Shown in pieces: positions 28,756 to 38,917 of a stretch of DNA of 64,000 bases. Origin of the DNA: Anoxybacillus tengchongensis (GTDB taxonomy: Bacteria > Bacillota > Bacilli > Bacillales > Anoxybacillaceae); NCBI RefSeq assembly GCF_014201585.1, contig NZ_JACHES010000008.1:1-64000 (forward strand), given 5' to 3'. The notes under the pieces are model-generated. The model worked only from the letters and a program-made list of their open reading frames with translations. It was not told where the DNA came from and made no database searches. Position 1 is the stretch's first letter, and each line of letters starts with the position of its first letter. The position numbers and the translations under genes were made by a program.

Positions 28756-29871
28756 ATGAAAGATCCGCGTATTGAAAAGTTAGCGAAAAATTTAATTCAT
28801 TACTCGTTGCGTTTACAAAAAGGAGAAAAAGTATTAATCGAAAACTTTGGATTACAGCGGGAGCTTGTGATCGCGCTTGTGCGCGAAGCGTATGCTGTAG
28901 GTGCTTACCCATTTGTTTCGTTAAAAGACCATCAAGTCGATCGCGCGCTTTTGCTCGGTGCGCAAGACGAGCAGTTTGACATGATGGCTGAATTTGAAGC
29001 GAATGTCATGAAACAAATGGACGCTTACATCGGCTTGCGTGCTGGAGATAATATTAACGAATTTGCTGATGTGCCAGCGGACAAAATGAAAATTCATGGG
29101 AAGACGATTATGCAAAAAGTGCATCGTGACATTCGCGTACCGAAAACGAAATGGGTCGTCCTTCGCTACCCGAATCCATCTATGGCACAGCTTGCAAAAA
29201 TGAGCACAGAGGCGTTTGAAGATTTTTATTTCAACGTATGTAACTTAGACTACGGAAAAATGGATAAAGCGATGGACGCCCTCGTTGAATTAATGAATAA
29301 AACTGATCAAGTACGCATTACAGGACCGGGGACAGATTTAACGTTCTCGATTAAAGATATTCCTGCAGTAAAATGTTCAGGACAAATGAATATTCCAGAT
29401 GGAGAAGTGTATACGGCTCCTGTTCGTGATTCGGTTAATGGTACTATCACATTTAATACACCTTCTCCTTATCAAGGATTTACGTTTGAAAACGTAAAAT
29501 TAACGTTTAAAGATGGAAAAATTATTGAAGCAACAGCAAACGATACAGAGCGCATTAATCAAATTTTTGATACAGATGAAGGTGCGCGCTATATTGGTGA
29601 GTTCGCAATCGGGGTAAATCCATACATTCAACATCCGATGCAAGATATTTTGTTTGATGAAAAAATTGATGGAAGCTTCCATTTTACACCGGGACAATGT
29701 TATGACGAGGCGTACAACGGCAACCATTCAAACATTCATTGGGATATGGTTATGATTCAGCGCCCAGAATACGGTGGTGGTGAAATTTATTTTGATGGTG
29801 TGCTGATTCGCAAAGATGGCCGTTTTGTCCTCCCAGAATTAGAACCGTTAAACCCAGAAAACTTAAAATAA
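28756..29871 (+). CDS. M29 family aminopeptidase
   Basis: A 371-residue metallo-aminopeptidase of the thermophilic M29 (AmpS/aminopeptidase T) family, which removes N-terminal residues using two metal ions. Metal and catalytic residues appear in the PDGEVYTAPV, IGEFAIGVN and NHSNIHWDMV segments (Glu, Glu, His and HxD). It is somewhat shorter than the roughly 410 residues common in the family, but all key motifs are present. The start follows TGGAGGAATATAA. It converges with the FtsA-like gene. Confidence 0.9.
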   Translation: MKDPRIEKLAKNLIHYSLRLQKGEKVLIENFGLQRELVIALVREAYAVGAYPFVSLKDHQVDRALLLGAQDEQFDMMAEFEANVMKQMDAYIGLRAGDNINEFADVPADKMKIHGKTIMQKVHRDIRVPKTKWVVLRYPNPSMAQLAKMSTEAFEDFYFNVCNLDYGKMDKAMDALVELMNKTDQVRITGPGTDLTFSIKDIPAVKCSGQMNIPDGEVYTAPVRDSVNGTITFNTPSPYQGFTFENVKLTFKDGKIIEATANDTERINQIFDTDEGARYIGEFAIGVNPYIQHPMQDILFDEKIDGSFHFTPGQCYDEAYNGNHSNIHWDMVMIQRPEYGGGEIYFDGVLIRKDGRFVLPELEPLNPENLK

Positions 29872-29875
29872 AAGA

Positions 29876-29911
29876 AAAAGCAACTATGGCTCGTTCATAG
29901 TTGCTCTTTCT
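29876..29911. terminator. Bidirectional terminator, M29 peptidase / FtsA-like gene
   Basis: AGCAACTATG and CATAGTTGCT around a seven-base loop; the stem core is the same as at 27565-27602. It overlaps the stop codon of the minus-strand gene. Confidence 0.85.
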
Positions 29912-32042
29912 TATGCCAAATAATTTCTAGTCGATCTCCTGGTGCAAGCGGTTCATAAAATGTTGTCGGTTCACCGTTTTTGAGCAACGTAAACGTTGTC
30001 GATGCTCCATGAGGAATATCAACTTGGACGTATTGGAATATATCTTGAAAAATGAACGGTTCCATTTTTTGTTCATTAAATTCAAGTTCATCCTCATGGT
30101 GAACGAGATCATCTTCTTCAAGTTGTTCACCATTGCGATAAAACGTACCGATTGACTTTGTTAATGTGAATGTTTCACCATTAAATATAATCGGAATAGA
30201 ATAATAAAGTTTTATTTGTTTTGCTTCAGCAATTTGAGCGATTGTTCGCTGCTTTTTTTCATGAACAATAATATGATCGCCGTCTTCAAATGTTGTATAA
30301 CGTTGGCACTCAATCCCGTTTCGATACATCGTTCCGCACCATTCAGGAAATGTTACGGTTTTGCCATTTAACGTGATCGTAAACGGTTCGAGTTGTTTGA
30401 GCAGATCGTTGTTTTTTGTTGCGTGCAAAAGTTGTTCAATCGTTTCTGGCATACGAACGACAATGTCGTCGCGGTCATATAACACCTCGTCGAGAGAAAC
30501 ATGTTCGCCATTTCGGAAGACGAGCGGCTCAATAGTATACAGTTGTCCGTTAATCGTCACTTGTTTTATCGGCAACGACTCTAGTAAGTCACAAAGTTGA
30601 ATTGTCGCTTGTTTGCCGTCTTGTCCTTTTTCAACAACGATATGATCTCCGTTTTTAATTGGTGTGTCAAATGTCGCTAATTCACCATTCTTTAAAATTG
30701 TTGGTGGTTCTCCATGTGTCCCAGGAATTGTAATCGTCTGTCCATTTAACGTGATGACGCAAGCTAAGCCCGGTTTCCCATATAGCTTACGTAATTGAAT
30801 GCCCGCAGCTAGTAGGGCATCACCGATCGACAGTTGTTTCATATCAAATAAGCGAATGGTTTGTCCATTTACATGAACGGTTACGTACTGGATCGGTGTT
30901 TGCTTTGCGGCAATGGCAATGCCAATTGGGGTGACGAGTTCCGGGCGATGTTTCATTTCTTCTTGATCGATGTGCAATTTTTGAATAGCATCAATACCAC
31001 GAATAGCGACACGATTTTCAGGAAGATGGAGTTTTTGAGCAAGCCGCTTTGGCAGTTCAGGTGTCAAACTCCCTCCCCCCACAAGCATGACTGCTTTTGG
31101 AGATTGATGATTATTTAATCGTAAAATTTCTTTGCTAATCGCATCAGCGAGTCGATCAATCGCGTCTGAAATTGTTGCAATCATTTGTTCGCGAGGCACT
31201 TCTGTTTCAAAACCGAGAATGTCTGTAATCGTTACCGTGTCCTTTGAATGTAAGTCACGTTTTGCTTGTTCAGCAAGAGGAAAATCAAGTAAATATGCGT
31301 CTGAAAGCGCTTCTGTAATTTCGTCTCCCGCTATCGGTACCATTCCGTAGGCAATGACTGTACCTAGATTTGTAATCGCAATGTCAGACGTTCCTGCACC
31401 AATATCTACAAGCGCAACATTTAATCGTCGCATCGTTGGAGGAATAAGCACATTTAGTGCGGCGATCGGCTCAAGTGTTAGCGCCTCCATTTCTAAATGA
31501 GCGCGTTGTAATGCAGCAAGAAGTGATTCAACGACAAGCTTCGGTAAAAATGTGGCAATTACTTCAACGCTTGCGTCATCTCCTTGTTGATCAATTAAGT
31601 TGCCAATTTCCTCGCCATCAATTTCATAGCGCGTTACCGAATAGCCAACACAATAGTAGTGATGACTTTTTTCGTTAGATGATTGTTCAGCCAACGTCAT
31701 TTGAGCTTGTTGAACTGCAGCGAGTTCTAAGTATGTCACATCTTCATGTGTGAGCAGAGGCTTCCCTTTAATGGATATATTCGCTCTTCCTTTTTCTGTT
31801 TTTAATGAACGTCCTGCGGCTGCAACGCATACACGCGTCAGAGGTCCGTGTCTCTCCTCTAACGTTTTTTTTATGTCAAGAATAACGTTAGAAACAGCAA
31901 GTACGTCGTGAATTTGTCCATCAAGCATCGCCCGTTCTTCATGCTCTTTTATGACAATGTCTTCAACTTGATATTGTCCGTCTGTTTCCTTTAAAATAAT
32001 GCCAACTACTGAACGCGTACCAATGTCTAGTGCAAAAATCAA
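29895..32042 (-). CDS. FtsA/PilM-like ATPase with C-terminal repeat region
   Basis: 715 residues. Residues 1 to about 380 form an actin-like ATPase of the FtsA/PilM group: phosphate-1 loop LDIGTRSVVG, phosphate-2 VDIGAGTSDIA and adenosine loop MLVGGGSLTPEL. The rest, absent from ordinary FtsA (about 440 residues), holds about five copies of a unit with the pattern hydrophobic-x-NGxxxT, then RNGE or KNGE, then DGDxIxV, roughly 60 residues apart. No C-terminal amphipathic membrane helix is evident. TTG 32042 is chosen because AAGGTGGG lies four bases upstream; a GTG three codons earlier lacks space. Role unknown; possibly cell envelope or division. It is not the cell-division ftsA, which normally sits beside ftsZ. 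Confidence 0.78.
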   Translation of the reverse strand: MIFALDIGTRSVVGIILKETDGQYQVEDIVIKEHEERAMLDGQIHDVLAVSNVILDIKKTLEERHGPLTRVCVAAAGRSLKTEKGRANISIKGKPLLTHEDVTYLELAAVQQAQMTLAEQSSNEKSHHYYCVGYSVTRYEIDGEEIGNLIDQQGDDASVEVIATFLPKLVVESLLAALQRAHLEMEALTLEPIAALNVLIPPTMRRLNVALVDIGAGTSDIAITNLGTVIAYGMVPIAGDEITEALSDAYLLDFPLAEQAKRDLHSKDTVTITDILGFETEVPREQMIATISDAIDRLADAISKEILRLNNHQSPKAVMLVGGGSLTPELPKRLAQKLHLPENRVAIRGIDAIQKLHIDQEEMKHRPELVTPIGIAIAAKQTPIQYVTVHVNGQTIRLFDMKQLSIGDALLAAGIQLRKLYGKPGLACVITLNGQTITIPGTHGEPPTILKNGELATFDTPIKNGDHIVVEKGQDGKQATIQLCDLLESLPIKQVTINGQLYTIEPLVFRNGEHVSLDEVLYDRDDIVVRMPETIEQLLHATKNNDLLKQLEPFTITLNGKTVTFPEWCGTMYRNGIECQRYTTFEDGDHIIVHEKKQRTIAQIAEAKQIKLYYSIPIIFNGETFTLTKSIGTFYRNGEQLEEDDLVHHEDELEFNEQKMEPFIFQDIFQYVQVDIPHGASTTFTLLKNGEPTTFYEPLAPGDRLEIIWHKKEQL

Positions 32043-32110
32043 GCTTCCCACCTTCTTTTTCGAAAATTAAAAAATTCTTTATTGCTTAAACGCGTTTTAT
32101 AAATAAAGGG

Positions 32111-32139
32111 GTGACAACTTTATCCACTTCGTTTATAAT
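32111..32139 (+). promoter_or_regulatory. aroA promoter
   Basis: GTGACA (32111-32116), a 17-base spacer, then TATAAT (32134-32139). The transcript would start about 55 bases before the aroA ATG. Confidence 0.75.
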
Positions 32140-32201
32140 AATCTCTAATTATATAGAAATGTACCATATTTTTTAGCTTATATAAAGAAAGGATGAGATG
32201 T

Positions 32202-33284
32202 ATGAGTAACGAACGATTAGATGAGTTGAGAGCGAAGGTTGATGAGTTAAATTTACAGTTGTTAAAGCTAATTAATGAACGCGGTCGGGTTGTTCAAGAA
32301 ATTGGAAAAATTAAGGACGCCCAAGGTACGTATTTCTATGACCCTGTTCGTGAAAGAAAAATGTTAGATTTGATTTTAGAGCATAACGATGGGCCATTTG
32401 ATACGGCGACGTTAAAACATATTTTTAAAGAAATTTTTAAAGCAGGGCTCGATTTACAAGAAGACGATCATAAAAAAGCATTGCTTGTATCAAGAAAGAA
32501 AAAGCCAGAAAATACGATTGTCGATGTAAAAGGAGAAAAAATCGGCGACGGTAATCAATATTTCGTTATGGGACCATGTGCGGTTGAAAGCTATGAACAA
32601 GTGGCAGAAGTGGCACAAGCGATCAAACGACACGGGCTAAAATTATTGCGCGGTGGTGCTTACAAACCACGCACTTCACCATATGATTTCCAAGGACTTG
32701 GCGTAGAAGGGTTGAAAATTTTAAAACGTGTAGCAGATGAGTTTGATTTAGCAGTCATTAGTGAAATTGTAACGCCAGCAGATATCGAAACAGCGCTCGA
32801 TTATATTGACGTCATTCAAATCGGGGCGCGCAATATGCAAAACTTTGAGTTGTTAAAAGCGGCGGGTCAAGTAAATAAACCGGTGTTGTTAAAACGTGGA
32901 TTAGCTGCAACGATCGAAGAATTTATTCATGCTGCTGAGTACATTATGTCGCAAGGCAACGGACAAATCATTTTATGTGAGCGAGGCATTCGCACATATG
33001 AAAAGGCGACGCGCAACACGCTTGATATTTCAGCCGTACCGATTTTGAAAAAGGAAACGCATTTACCTGTTTTTGTCGATGTCACACATTCAACAGGACG
33101 ACGCGATTTACTTTTACCTTGTGCGAAAGCTGCGCTTGCCATTGGGGCAGACGGGGTCATGGCCGAAGTACATCCAGATCCTGCTGTTGCGTTATCTGAT
33201 TCTGCACAACAAATGGATATTGATCAATTCAACGAGTTTATGGAAGAATTAAAATCGTTCCAAAAACAATTTGTCAAAGCGTAA
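32202..33284 (+). CDS. aroA: Bifunctional chorismate mutase / DAHP synthase
   Basis: 360 residues. The N-terminal 90 residues are an AroQ-type chorismate mutase ([20 protein letters not shown], then RGRVVQEIG); the rest is a type I beta DAHP synthase with [23 protein letters not shown] and [14 protein letters not shown]. It condenses phosphoenolpyruvate and erythrose 4-phosphate to open the shikimate pathway, and the mutase domain senses chorismate or prephenate. ATG 32202 follows AAAGGATGAG. The name follows B. subtilis usage (AroA/AroG). Confidence 0.96.
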   Translation: MSNERLDELRAKVDELNLQLLKLINERGRVVQEIGKIKDAQGTYFYDPVRERKMLDLILEHNDGPFDTATLKHIFKEIFKAGLDLQEDDHKKALLVSRKKKPENTIVDVKGEKIGDGNQYFVMGPCAVESYEQVAEVAQAIKRHGLKLLRGGAYKPRTSPYDFQGLGVEGLKILKRVADEFDLAVISEIVTPADIETALDYIDVIQIGARNMQNFELLKAAGQVNKPVLLKRGLAATIEEFIHAAEYIMSQGNGQIILCERGIRTYEKATRNTLDISAVPILKKETHLPVFVDVTHSTGRRDLLLPCAKAALAIGADGVMAEVHPDPAVALSDSAQQMDIDQFNEFMEELKSFQKQFVKA

Positions 33285-33288
33285 AAAC

Positions 33289-33320
33289 AAAAAGCTGGTG
33301 ATCGTTCACCGGCTTTTTCT
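33289..33320 (+). terminator. aroA terminator
   Basis: AAAGCTGGTGA pairs with TCACCGGCTTT (one G-T pair), then TTC. Confidence 0.82.
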
Positions 33321-33342
33321 TATGAATTTATTTGTGAAAACG

Positions 33343-33372
33343 TTGCACTTAGGTAATCATTTATCGTATGAT
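33343..33372 (+). promoter_or_regulatory. ccpA promoter
   Basis: TTGCAC (33343-33348), 18 bases, TATGAT (33367-33372). TGAAAACG just before the -35 forms one good half of a cre site, but the other half is poor. Confidence 0.6.
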
Positions 33373-33439
33373 AATTTTACATAAAATTGCGATGTACGAC
33401 AGTTTTCGATATATAGAGTGCAAAAAAGGAGTGTATGTG

Positions 33440-34438
33440 ATGAATGTAACAATTTATGATGTAGCAAGAGAAGCAAACGTGTCGATGGCAACCGTTTCAC
33501 GTGTCGTAAATGGGAACCCAAACGTAAAGCCTTCAACGCGCAAAAAAGTGTTAGAAGTGATTGAGCGGCTCGGTTATCGTCCGAATGCGGTAGCACGTGG
33601 ATTGGCAAGCAAAAAAACAACTACAGTCGGCGTCATTATTCCAGATATATCAAGCATTTTCTTTGCGGAAATGGCGCGTGGCATTGAGGATATTGCAACG
33701 ATGTACAAGTATAACATCATTTTAAGCAACTCTGATCAAAATAAAGAAAAAGAGTTACATTTATTAAACACAATGCTTGCCAAACAAGTTGATGGCATTT
33801 TATTCATGGGCGGCGATGTAACTGAAGAACATGTTGAGCAGTTTAAAAAGTCAGATGTACCGATCGTATTAGCTGCAACAATTGAAAAAAACAATATTAT
33901 TCCATCTGTTAACATTGACTACGAGCAAGCAGCGTATGATGCGGTGCATATGTTGATCGAAAAAGGACATAAACGCATTGCTTATGTAACAGGACCGTTA
34001 AACGATCCGATTAACGGATTAAAAAAATTAGCTGGTTATCGTCGCGCCTTAGAAGAAGCGAATATGGTTTATGATGAGGCGCTTGTTGTGGAAGGAGATT
34101 ATACGTACGATTCAGGCATCGAAGCATACGAAAAGTTAGCTGAACTTCCACAGCGACCAACAGCGATTTTTGTTGGAACCGACGAAATGGCGCTCGGCGT
34201 CATTCATGGGGCACAAGATCGCGGTGTACGCATTCCCGATGACTTAGAAGTTGTCGGTTTTGATAATACGCGCTTGGCAACAATGGTTCGCCCGAAATTG
34301 ACGACGGTAGTCCAGCCGATGTACGACATTGGGGCCGTGGCGATGCGTTTATTAACGAAATATATGAATAAAGAGCATGTCGACAATCACATCGTTGTGT
34401 TGCCACACCGAATTGAATATCGCGATTCGACAAAATAG
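33440..34438 (+). CDS. ccpA: Catabolite control protein A
   Basis: A 332-residue LacI-family regulator. The N-terminal helix-turn-helix and hinge are [20 protein letters not shown] and [12 protein letters not shown], followed by the periplasmic-binding-protein-like core that binds HPr(Ser-P). It represses or activates genes at cre sites when glucose-type sugars are present. ATG 33440 follows AAAAAAGGAG. The gene follows aroA and precedes the acu genes as in B. subtilis, but the motP/motS stator genes I recall there between ccpA and acuC are absent. Confidence 0.96.
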   Translation: MNVTIYDVAREANVSMATVSRVVNGNPNVKPSTRKKVLEVIERLGYRPNAVARGLASKKTTTVGVIIPDISSIFFAEMARGIEDIATMYKYNIILSNSDQNKEKELHLLNTMLAKQVDGILFMGGDVTEEHVEQFKKSDVPIVLAATIEKNNIIPSVNIDYEQAAYDAVHMLIEKGHKRIAYVTGPLNDPINGLKKLAGYRRALEEANMVYDEALVVEGDYTYDSGIEAYEKLAELPQRPTAIFVGTDEMALGVIHGAQDRGVRIPDDLEVVGFDNTRLATMVRPKLTTVVQPMYDIGAVAMRLLTKYMNKEHVDNHIVVLPHRIEYRDSTK

Positions 34439-34499
34439 GTGGCTAACTAGATTTTTTCTTAAAGAAGAACGCGTATTTCGCGTGAGTATAAACATAGAA

Positions 34500-34540
34500 A
34501 AGGGTGTTCGCTACTTTCGGAACACCCTTGTTATTTTTTA
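34500..34540. terminator. Bidirectional terminator, ccpA / acuC
   Basis: AAGGGTGTTC (34500-34509) and GAACACCCTT (34520-34529) with a T-rich tail on the + side. Confidence 0.85.
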
Positions 34541-35710
34541 TAAGTTTAACCGTTGTTTGTTGCTTCGAATTGGCTGAAGTGCTTTCATAACGGTTTGTGC
34601 ATTTTTTTCCGTAATTTCTGCTTTTCTTGGAATGGGTGGATATAAGTCTTCTGGGTCATCCCATTCGAGTGGCAAAGAAACAGGAGCACGAGGTTGCCAA
34701 CGGGCAATCCATTCTTTCGGTAAAGGTCCAGAAATATCGGATTGTTCTGTCATTTCGAGCCACAATAGCGCCCATGCACGTGGCACAACGCGCCAAATGT
34801 CGTATCCGCCGCCACCAACTGCGATCCAACGACCGTTACAATATTGATGCGCAATTTGATGTGCTAGTTTTGGAATTTCACGATAAATGCGCATGGACGC
34901 AGATAAATGAGTTAACGGATCGTAATAATGGGCATCGACACCGTTTTGCGTCAAGATGACGTCAGGACGAAAAAAATCAGCGATTTCAATTAGAGCTTCC
35001 GTATATGCGGCGAGCCACGACTCATCTTCTGTAAACGCATCAACCGGAATGTTGAACGAATAACCGTATCCTTTCCCTTGCCCCCGTTCATTAACGTTTC
35101 CTGTTCCTGGAAACAAATAGCGGCCTGTTTCATGAATCGAAAATGTACATACATTCGGGTCATCATAAAACGTCCATTGTACCCCATCACCATGATGTGC
35201 ATCAGTGTCAACGTATAAGACGCGCACACCATATTTTTCTTGCATATATTTAATGGCCACAGAGCTATCGTTGTAAATGCAAAAACCGGATGCCTTGCCT
35301 CGGAATCCATGATGGAGCCCTCCGCCCAAACTGAGCGCGTGTTCAGCTTTGCCAGAGAGGACATAATCGACGGCTGTTAACGTCCCACCAACAAGAAGAG
35401 CGCTCGCTTCATGCATGTTTGGAAAAATCGGTGTATCTTCGGTTCCTAATCCATAATTGAGCGCAACATCTTCTGATAGTTGACCCTTTCCTGCTTTTTT
35501 TACTGCTTCAATGTAATCTGAATCATGCACAAGAGCTAATTCTTCGTCTGTCGCTAGGCGTGGTGCTACAATTTGTCCGTCATGTAGCGCGCCGAGTGTT
35601 TGCAACAGGTCATACGTCAGTTTGACACGTAGTTGATTAAACGGATGGCGATCATGGAATTTATACGTTTGGAACGCATCGGAATAAACGAATATGCTAT
35701 TTTTGCTCAT
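34538..35710 (-). CDS. acuC: Acetoin utilisation protein AcuC (class I histone deacetylase family)
   Basis: A 390-residue zinc-dependent deacetylase with the arginase/HDAC fold. Motifs include [18 protein letters not shown] with the catalytic His pair, [12 protein letters not shown] with zinc ligands, and the later [12 protein letters not shown]. In B. subtilis it removes the acetyl group from Lys of AcsA and restores activity. The start overlaps the acuB stop by four bases and has GGGGG upstream. Third gene of the acuABC operon. Confidence 0.94.
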   Translation of the reverse strand: MSKNSIFVYSDAFQTYKFHDRHPFNQLRVKLTYDLLQTLGALHDGQIVAPRLATDEELALVHDSDYIEAVKKAGKGQLSEDVALNYGLGTEDTPIFPNMHEASALLVGGTLTAVDYVLSGKAEHALSLGGGLHHGFRGKASGFCIYNDSSVAIKYMQEKYGVRVLYVDTDAHHGDGVQWTFYDDPNVCTFSIHETGRYLFPGTGNVNERGQGKGYGYSFNIPVDAFTEDESWLAAYTEALIEIADFFRPDVILTQNGVDAHYYDPLTHLSASMRIYREIPKLAHQIAHQYCNGRWIAVGGGGYDIWRVVPRAWALLWLEMTEQSDISGPLPKEWIARWQPRAPVSLPLEWDDPEDLYPPIPRKAEITEKNAQTVMKALQPIRSNKQRLNL

Positions 35711-36351
35711 GATGAAACCCCCGGCAAGTTTGGCCATAATACGTCGTATCCTTGTTCTTTTAAATCATCAATAATCGCCATCGGGTTCATCGTTTGAATG
35801 CGAAACACGAGCACTTTATACATATCATCTCGATCAGGATAGACAAGAACACTTAAAATATTAATGTTTCTTTTTTGAAAAACAGAGGCGACTTCACTTA
35901 ACATACCGGTGCGGTTCGGCACTTTAATTTCAATTTGCGAACCTGGTTGATGAGCCCCTGTTAATTGTACAAGTGTATATAACAAATCACTTTCTGTAAT
36001 GATGCCGACAAGTTTATTTTTTTGAACTATGGGCATACAGCTAATGCGGTGTTCATAAAATAAAGCTGCTACTTCTTCAACGAAGTCAAGCGGATGCCCT
36101 GTAATGACGTTTGTTTTCATAATGGTACTTAACGGCTTTTGTAAATCCTCAAGATGTTCGTTCGCATGAAAAATAGATGGACGTGCATCGCGCAAATCGC
36201 GATCCGTAACGATACCAACGACACGATATTCATCATCAACAATTGGTAAATGACGAATATTTTTTTGCTTAACAATGTTTAGTGCATCAGCAATTGTATT
36301 TGATGGCTTTAATGCGATAACATCCGTTTTCATCATTTGTTCGACAATCAT
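35707..36351 (-). CDS. acuB: CBS-ACT domain protein AcuB
   Basis: 214 residues. Two CBS motifs ([18 protein letters not shown] with [20 protein letters not shown]; then [14 protein letters not shown] with [20 protein letters not shown]) are followed by a C-terminal ACT domain ([20 protein letters not shown]). CBS pairs bind adenosine nucleotides and ACT domains bind small ligands, so it is probably the metabolite sensor of the acu system; its exact job is unknown. It lies 20 bases after acuA. Confidence 0.93.
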   Translation of the reverse strand: MIVEQMMKTDVIALKPSNTIADALNIVKQKNIRHLPIVDDEYRVVGIVTDRDLRDARPSIFHANEHLEDLQKPLSTIMKTNVITGHPLDFVEEVAALFYEHRISCMPIVQKNKLVGIITESDLLYTLVQLTGAHQPGSQIEIKVPNRTGMLSEVASVFQKRNINILSVLVYPDRDDMYKVLVFRIQTMNPMAIIDDLKEQGYDVLWPNLPGVSS

Positions 36352-36370
36352 TTCCCCATCCCCTTTGTTT

Positions 36371-37003
36371 TTAATACATAAAGCGGTTCATAAAACGGAG
36401 CTGATCGAATTTTTGGATCGATTGTTGATCGACGCGTTTTCCGATTCGAGCCATTAAGCAGTTTGCCGGATGTGAACAAATTTCTGGATCATCCGTTGCA
36501 TACCAAACAAGCCCACCTGCGTTCATCATTTTCTCCATTACTTTTCGATATTCCCATACGTTTAATCCGGTTCGTTTTAAATCCCAATGCCAATAGTACT
36601 CCGTTGTAATAATGATGTAATCTTCCATCGCATCGTCCATCATAGCTACTTTCAATAAATTTTTCCCAACGCCGCAGCCTCTAAAATCTGGAATGACCTC
36701 GATTGCACCAAGCTCGATTAAATTTTCCATCTTCCCTTGCGACCATCTTTCAAGTGGGTCTGGGTATAAAAAAGTGACGTAGCCAACGATCGTATGACCG
36801 TGGCGGGCAATAATAATTCGTCCTTCTGGAAGCCCAGCAATTTCGATGAGTGCTTGATGTTGTTGATGCGGTTGTCGAAACGCTGTTAAATCATGATGAA
36901 ATTCATAGCTAGCCAATTTTTCTGGAGAAATTGGTCCTTCAATAATTAACGTTCCTTTCGGTGTTTTTAATTGTTTTGCGTTATATGTTTTTTTATGCTC
37001 CAT
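36371..37003 (-). CDS. acuA: Protein acetyltransferase AcuA (GNAT family)
   Basis: A 210-residue GNAT acetyltransferase. The acetyl-CoA binding segment is [18 protein letters not shown] near residue 100. In B. subtilis AcuA acetylates the catalytic lysine of acetyl-CoA synthetase and switches it off. It is first in the acuABC operon and divergent from acsA, its target. ATG 37003 follows GGTGGGG. Confidence 0.94.
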   Translation of the reverse strand: MEHKKTYNAKQLKTPKGTLIIEGPISPEKLASYEFHHDLTAFRQPHQQHQALIEIAGLPEGRIIIARHGHTIVGYVTFLYPDPLERWSQGKMENLIELGAIEVIPDFRGCGVGKNLLKVAMMDDAMEDYIIITTEYYWHWDLKRTGLNVWEYRKVMEKMMNAGGLVWYATDDPEICSHPANCLMARIGKRVDQQSIQKFDQLRFMNRFMY

Positions 37004-37102
37004 TGCCCCACCGCCTACTGAAATAATCTCAATTCAATTATACATAAAAAAATAAAAATTAAATCGTTTTCACAATAAACATAAATGAAAATTTTTTAAA
37101 AA

Positions 37103-37149
37103 TTGAGAATTTGTTTATAGTATAATATAATACGAATGTAAACACTTCA
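37103..37149 (+). promoter_or_regulatory. acsA promoter with cre-like operator
   Basis: TTGAGA (37103-37108), 17 bases, TATAAT (37126-37131). A cre-like sequence TGTAAACACTTCA (37137-37149) lies at the expected transcription start, where CcpA would repress. It departs from the consensus at several positions, including the central CG (CA here), so the operator is moderate at best. Confidence 0.55.
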
Positions 37150-37167
37150 AACAAGGGGGAGTTTGGG

Positions 37168-38889
37168 ATGATTAAAGTGGAAACGCTACCAGTCATTCAA
37201 GGGGATTTCAACTTGAAAAACTATGAAGAAACGTATCAAACGTTTGACTGGTCCGAAACAGAAAAACATTTTTCGTGGTATGAAACGGGCAAAGTAAACA
37301 TGGCTTATGAAGCGATTGATCGCCATGTAGAAACGTTTCGAAAAAACAAAGTAGCCTTGTATTATCGCGATGCGACGAGAGAAGAAAAGTACACATTTAA
37401 AGAAATGAAAGAGTTCTCAAACAAAGTAGCCAACGTATTAAAAGAAGTGGCCGATGTAGAAAAAGGTGACCGCGTCTTTATTTTTATGCCTCGCTCGCCT
37501 GAACTATACTTCTCTGTGCTTGGTGCGATTAAACTTGGGGCAATTGTTGGGCCTCTTTTCGAAGCGTTCATGGAAGGCGCAGTCCGTGACCGTTTAGAAG
37601 ATAGCGAGGCAAAAGTTATTATTACGACTCCTGAACTTTTACCGCGTGTACCTGTAAATGAATTGCCAGCATTAAAATACGTATTTTTAGTTGGCGATGA
37701 CATTAAAGAAGAAGGTCCGTTTTTTGATTTGAAAAAACGAATGAACGCAGCAAGCAAACATTTTAATATTGAATGGGTCGGACGTGAAGATGGGCTCATT
37801 TTACACTATACATCTGGATCGACAGGAAAACCAAAAGGTGTATTACATGTGCATAACGCCATGATCCAACATTATCAAACGGCCAAATGGGTATTAGACT
37901 TAAAAGAAGATGATGTATATTGGTGCACAGCCGATCCAGGTTGGGTGACTGGAACATCATACGGTATTTTCGGTCCATGGCTTTGCGGAGCATCTAACGT
38001 CATTGTCGGCGGTCGCTTTAATCCTGAGGCGTGGTATAAAACGATTGAAGATTATGGTGTAACGGTATGGTATAGTGCACCGACAGCATTCCGCATGTTA
38101 ATGGGTGCTGGGGACGAGCTTGTGAAAAAATTTGATTTACGTTCACTTCGCCATATTTTAAGCGTCGGTGAACCGCTCAATCCAGAAGTTGTGCGCTGGG
38201 GAATGAAAGTATTTAATCGTCGCATTCATGATACATGGTGGATGACAGAAACAGGAGCGCAACTCATTTGCAACTATCCGTGTATGGAAATTAAACCTGG
38301 ATCAATGGGGAAACCGATCCCAGGGGTTAAAGCAGCGATCGTTGACGATCAAGGAAATGAGTTACCGCCATATCGCATGGGGAATTTGGCGATTAAAAAA
38401 GGTTGGCCGTCGATGATGCGCGCGATTTGGAACAATCCACAAAAATACGAATCATACTTTTTACCTGGTGATTGGTATGTTTCTGGTGATTCGGCATATA
38501 TGGACGAAGACGGATACTTCTGGTTTCAAGGTCGGATTGATGATGTCATTATGACAGCGGGGGAGCGCGTTGGTCCATTTGAAGTAGAAAGCAAGCTTGT
38601 TGAACATCCGGCTGTTGCAGAAGCTGGTGTCATCGGAAAGCCGGATCCGGTACGCGGTGAAATTATTAAAGCGTTTGTTGCTTTACGTGAAGGGTACGAG
38701 CCATCTGAAGAGCTAAAAGAGGATATTCGCAACTTTGTAAAAAAAGGTTTAGCTGCGCATGCCGCACCACGTGAAATCGAGTTTCGCGATAAATTGCCAA
38801 AAACGAGAAGCGGAAAAATTATGCGTCGCGTCTTGAAAGCTTGGGAACTAAACTTACCGACAGGCGACTTATCAACAATGGAAGATTAA
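37168..38889 (+). CDS. acsA: Acetyl-CoA synthetase
   Basis: A 573-residue AMP-forming ligase that activates acetate to acetyl-CoA. The P-loop is YTSGSTGKPKGV, the adenine-binding region WMTETGAQ, and the C-terminal PKTRSGKIMRR carries the catalytic Lys at residue 550, the residue expected to be acetylated by AcuA. The start follows AAGGGGGAG. Regulation is expected at two levels: CcpA at the promoter and reversible acetylation by AcuA/AcuC. It ends at a terminator. Confidence 0.95.
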   Translation: MIKVETLPVIQGDFNLKNYEETYQTFDWSETEKHFSWYETGKVNMAYEAIDRHVETFRKNKVALYYRDATREEKYTFKEMKEFSNKVANVLKEVADVEKGDRVFIFMPRSPELYFSVLGAIKLGAIVGPLFEAFMEGAVRDRLEDSEAKVIITTPELLPRVPVNELPALKYVFLVGDDIKEEGPFFDLKKRMNAASKHFNIEWVGREDGLILHYTSGSTGKPKGVLHVHNAMIQHYQTAKWVLDLKEDDVYWCTADPGWVTGTSYGIFGPWLCGASNVIVGGRFNPEAWYKTIEDYGVTVWYSAPTAFRMLMGAGDELVKKFDLRSLRHILSVGEPLNPEVVRWGMKVFNRRIHDTWWMTETGAQLICNYPCMEIKPGSMGKPIPGVKAAIVDDQGNELPPYRMGNLAIKKGWPSMMRAIWNNPQKYESYFLPGDWYVSGDSAYMDEDGYFWFQGRIDDVIMTAGERVGPFEVESKLVEHPAVAEAGVIGKPDPVRGEIIKAFVALREGYEPSEELKEDIRNFVKKGLAAHAAPREIEFRDKLPKTRSGKIMRRVLKAWELNLPTGDLSTMED

Positions 38890-38917
38890 AAAAATCGGGC
38901 TATGCCCGATTTTTTTA
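38886..38917. terminator. Bidirectional terminator, acsA / PBP
   Basis: AAAAAAATCGGGC / GCCCGATTTTTTT with a tight loop TAT. Confidence 0.9.

Noticed and set aside
29895-32042. The cell-division gene ftsA itself
   Set aside because: The protein is nearly 300 residues longer than FtsA, lacks an obvious C-terminal amphipathic helix, and is not next to ftsZ.
33333-33349. Possible autoregulatory cre at the ccpA promoter (TGAAAACG half)
   Set aside because: Only one half matches; three of the last four positions disagree with the consensus.
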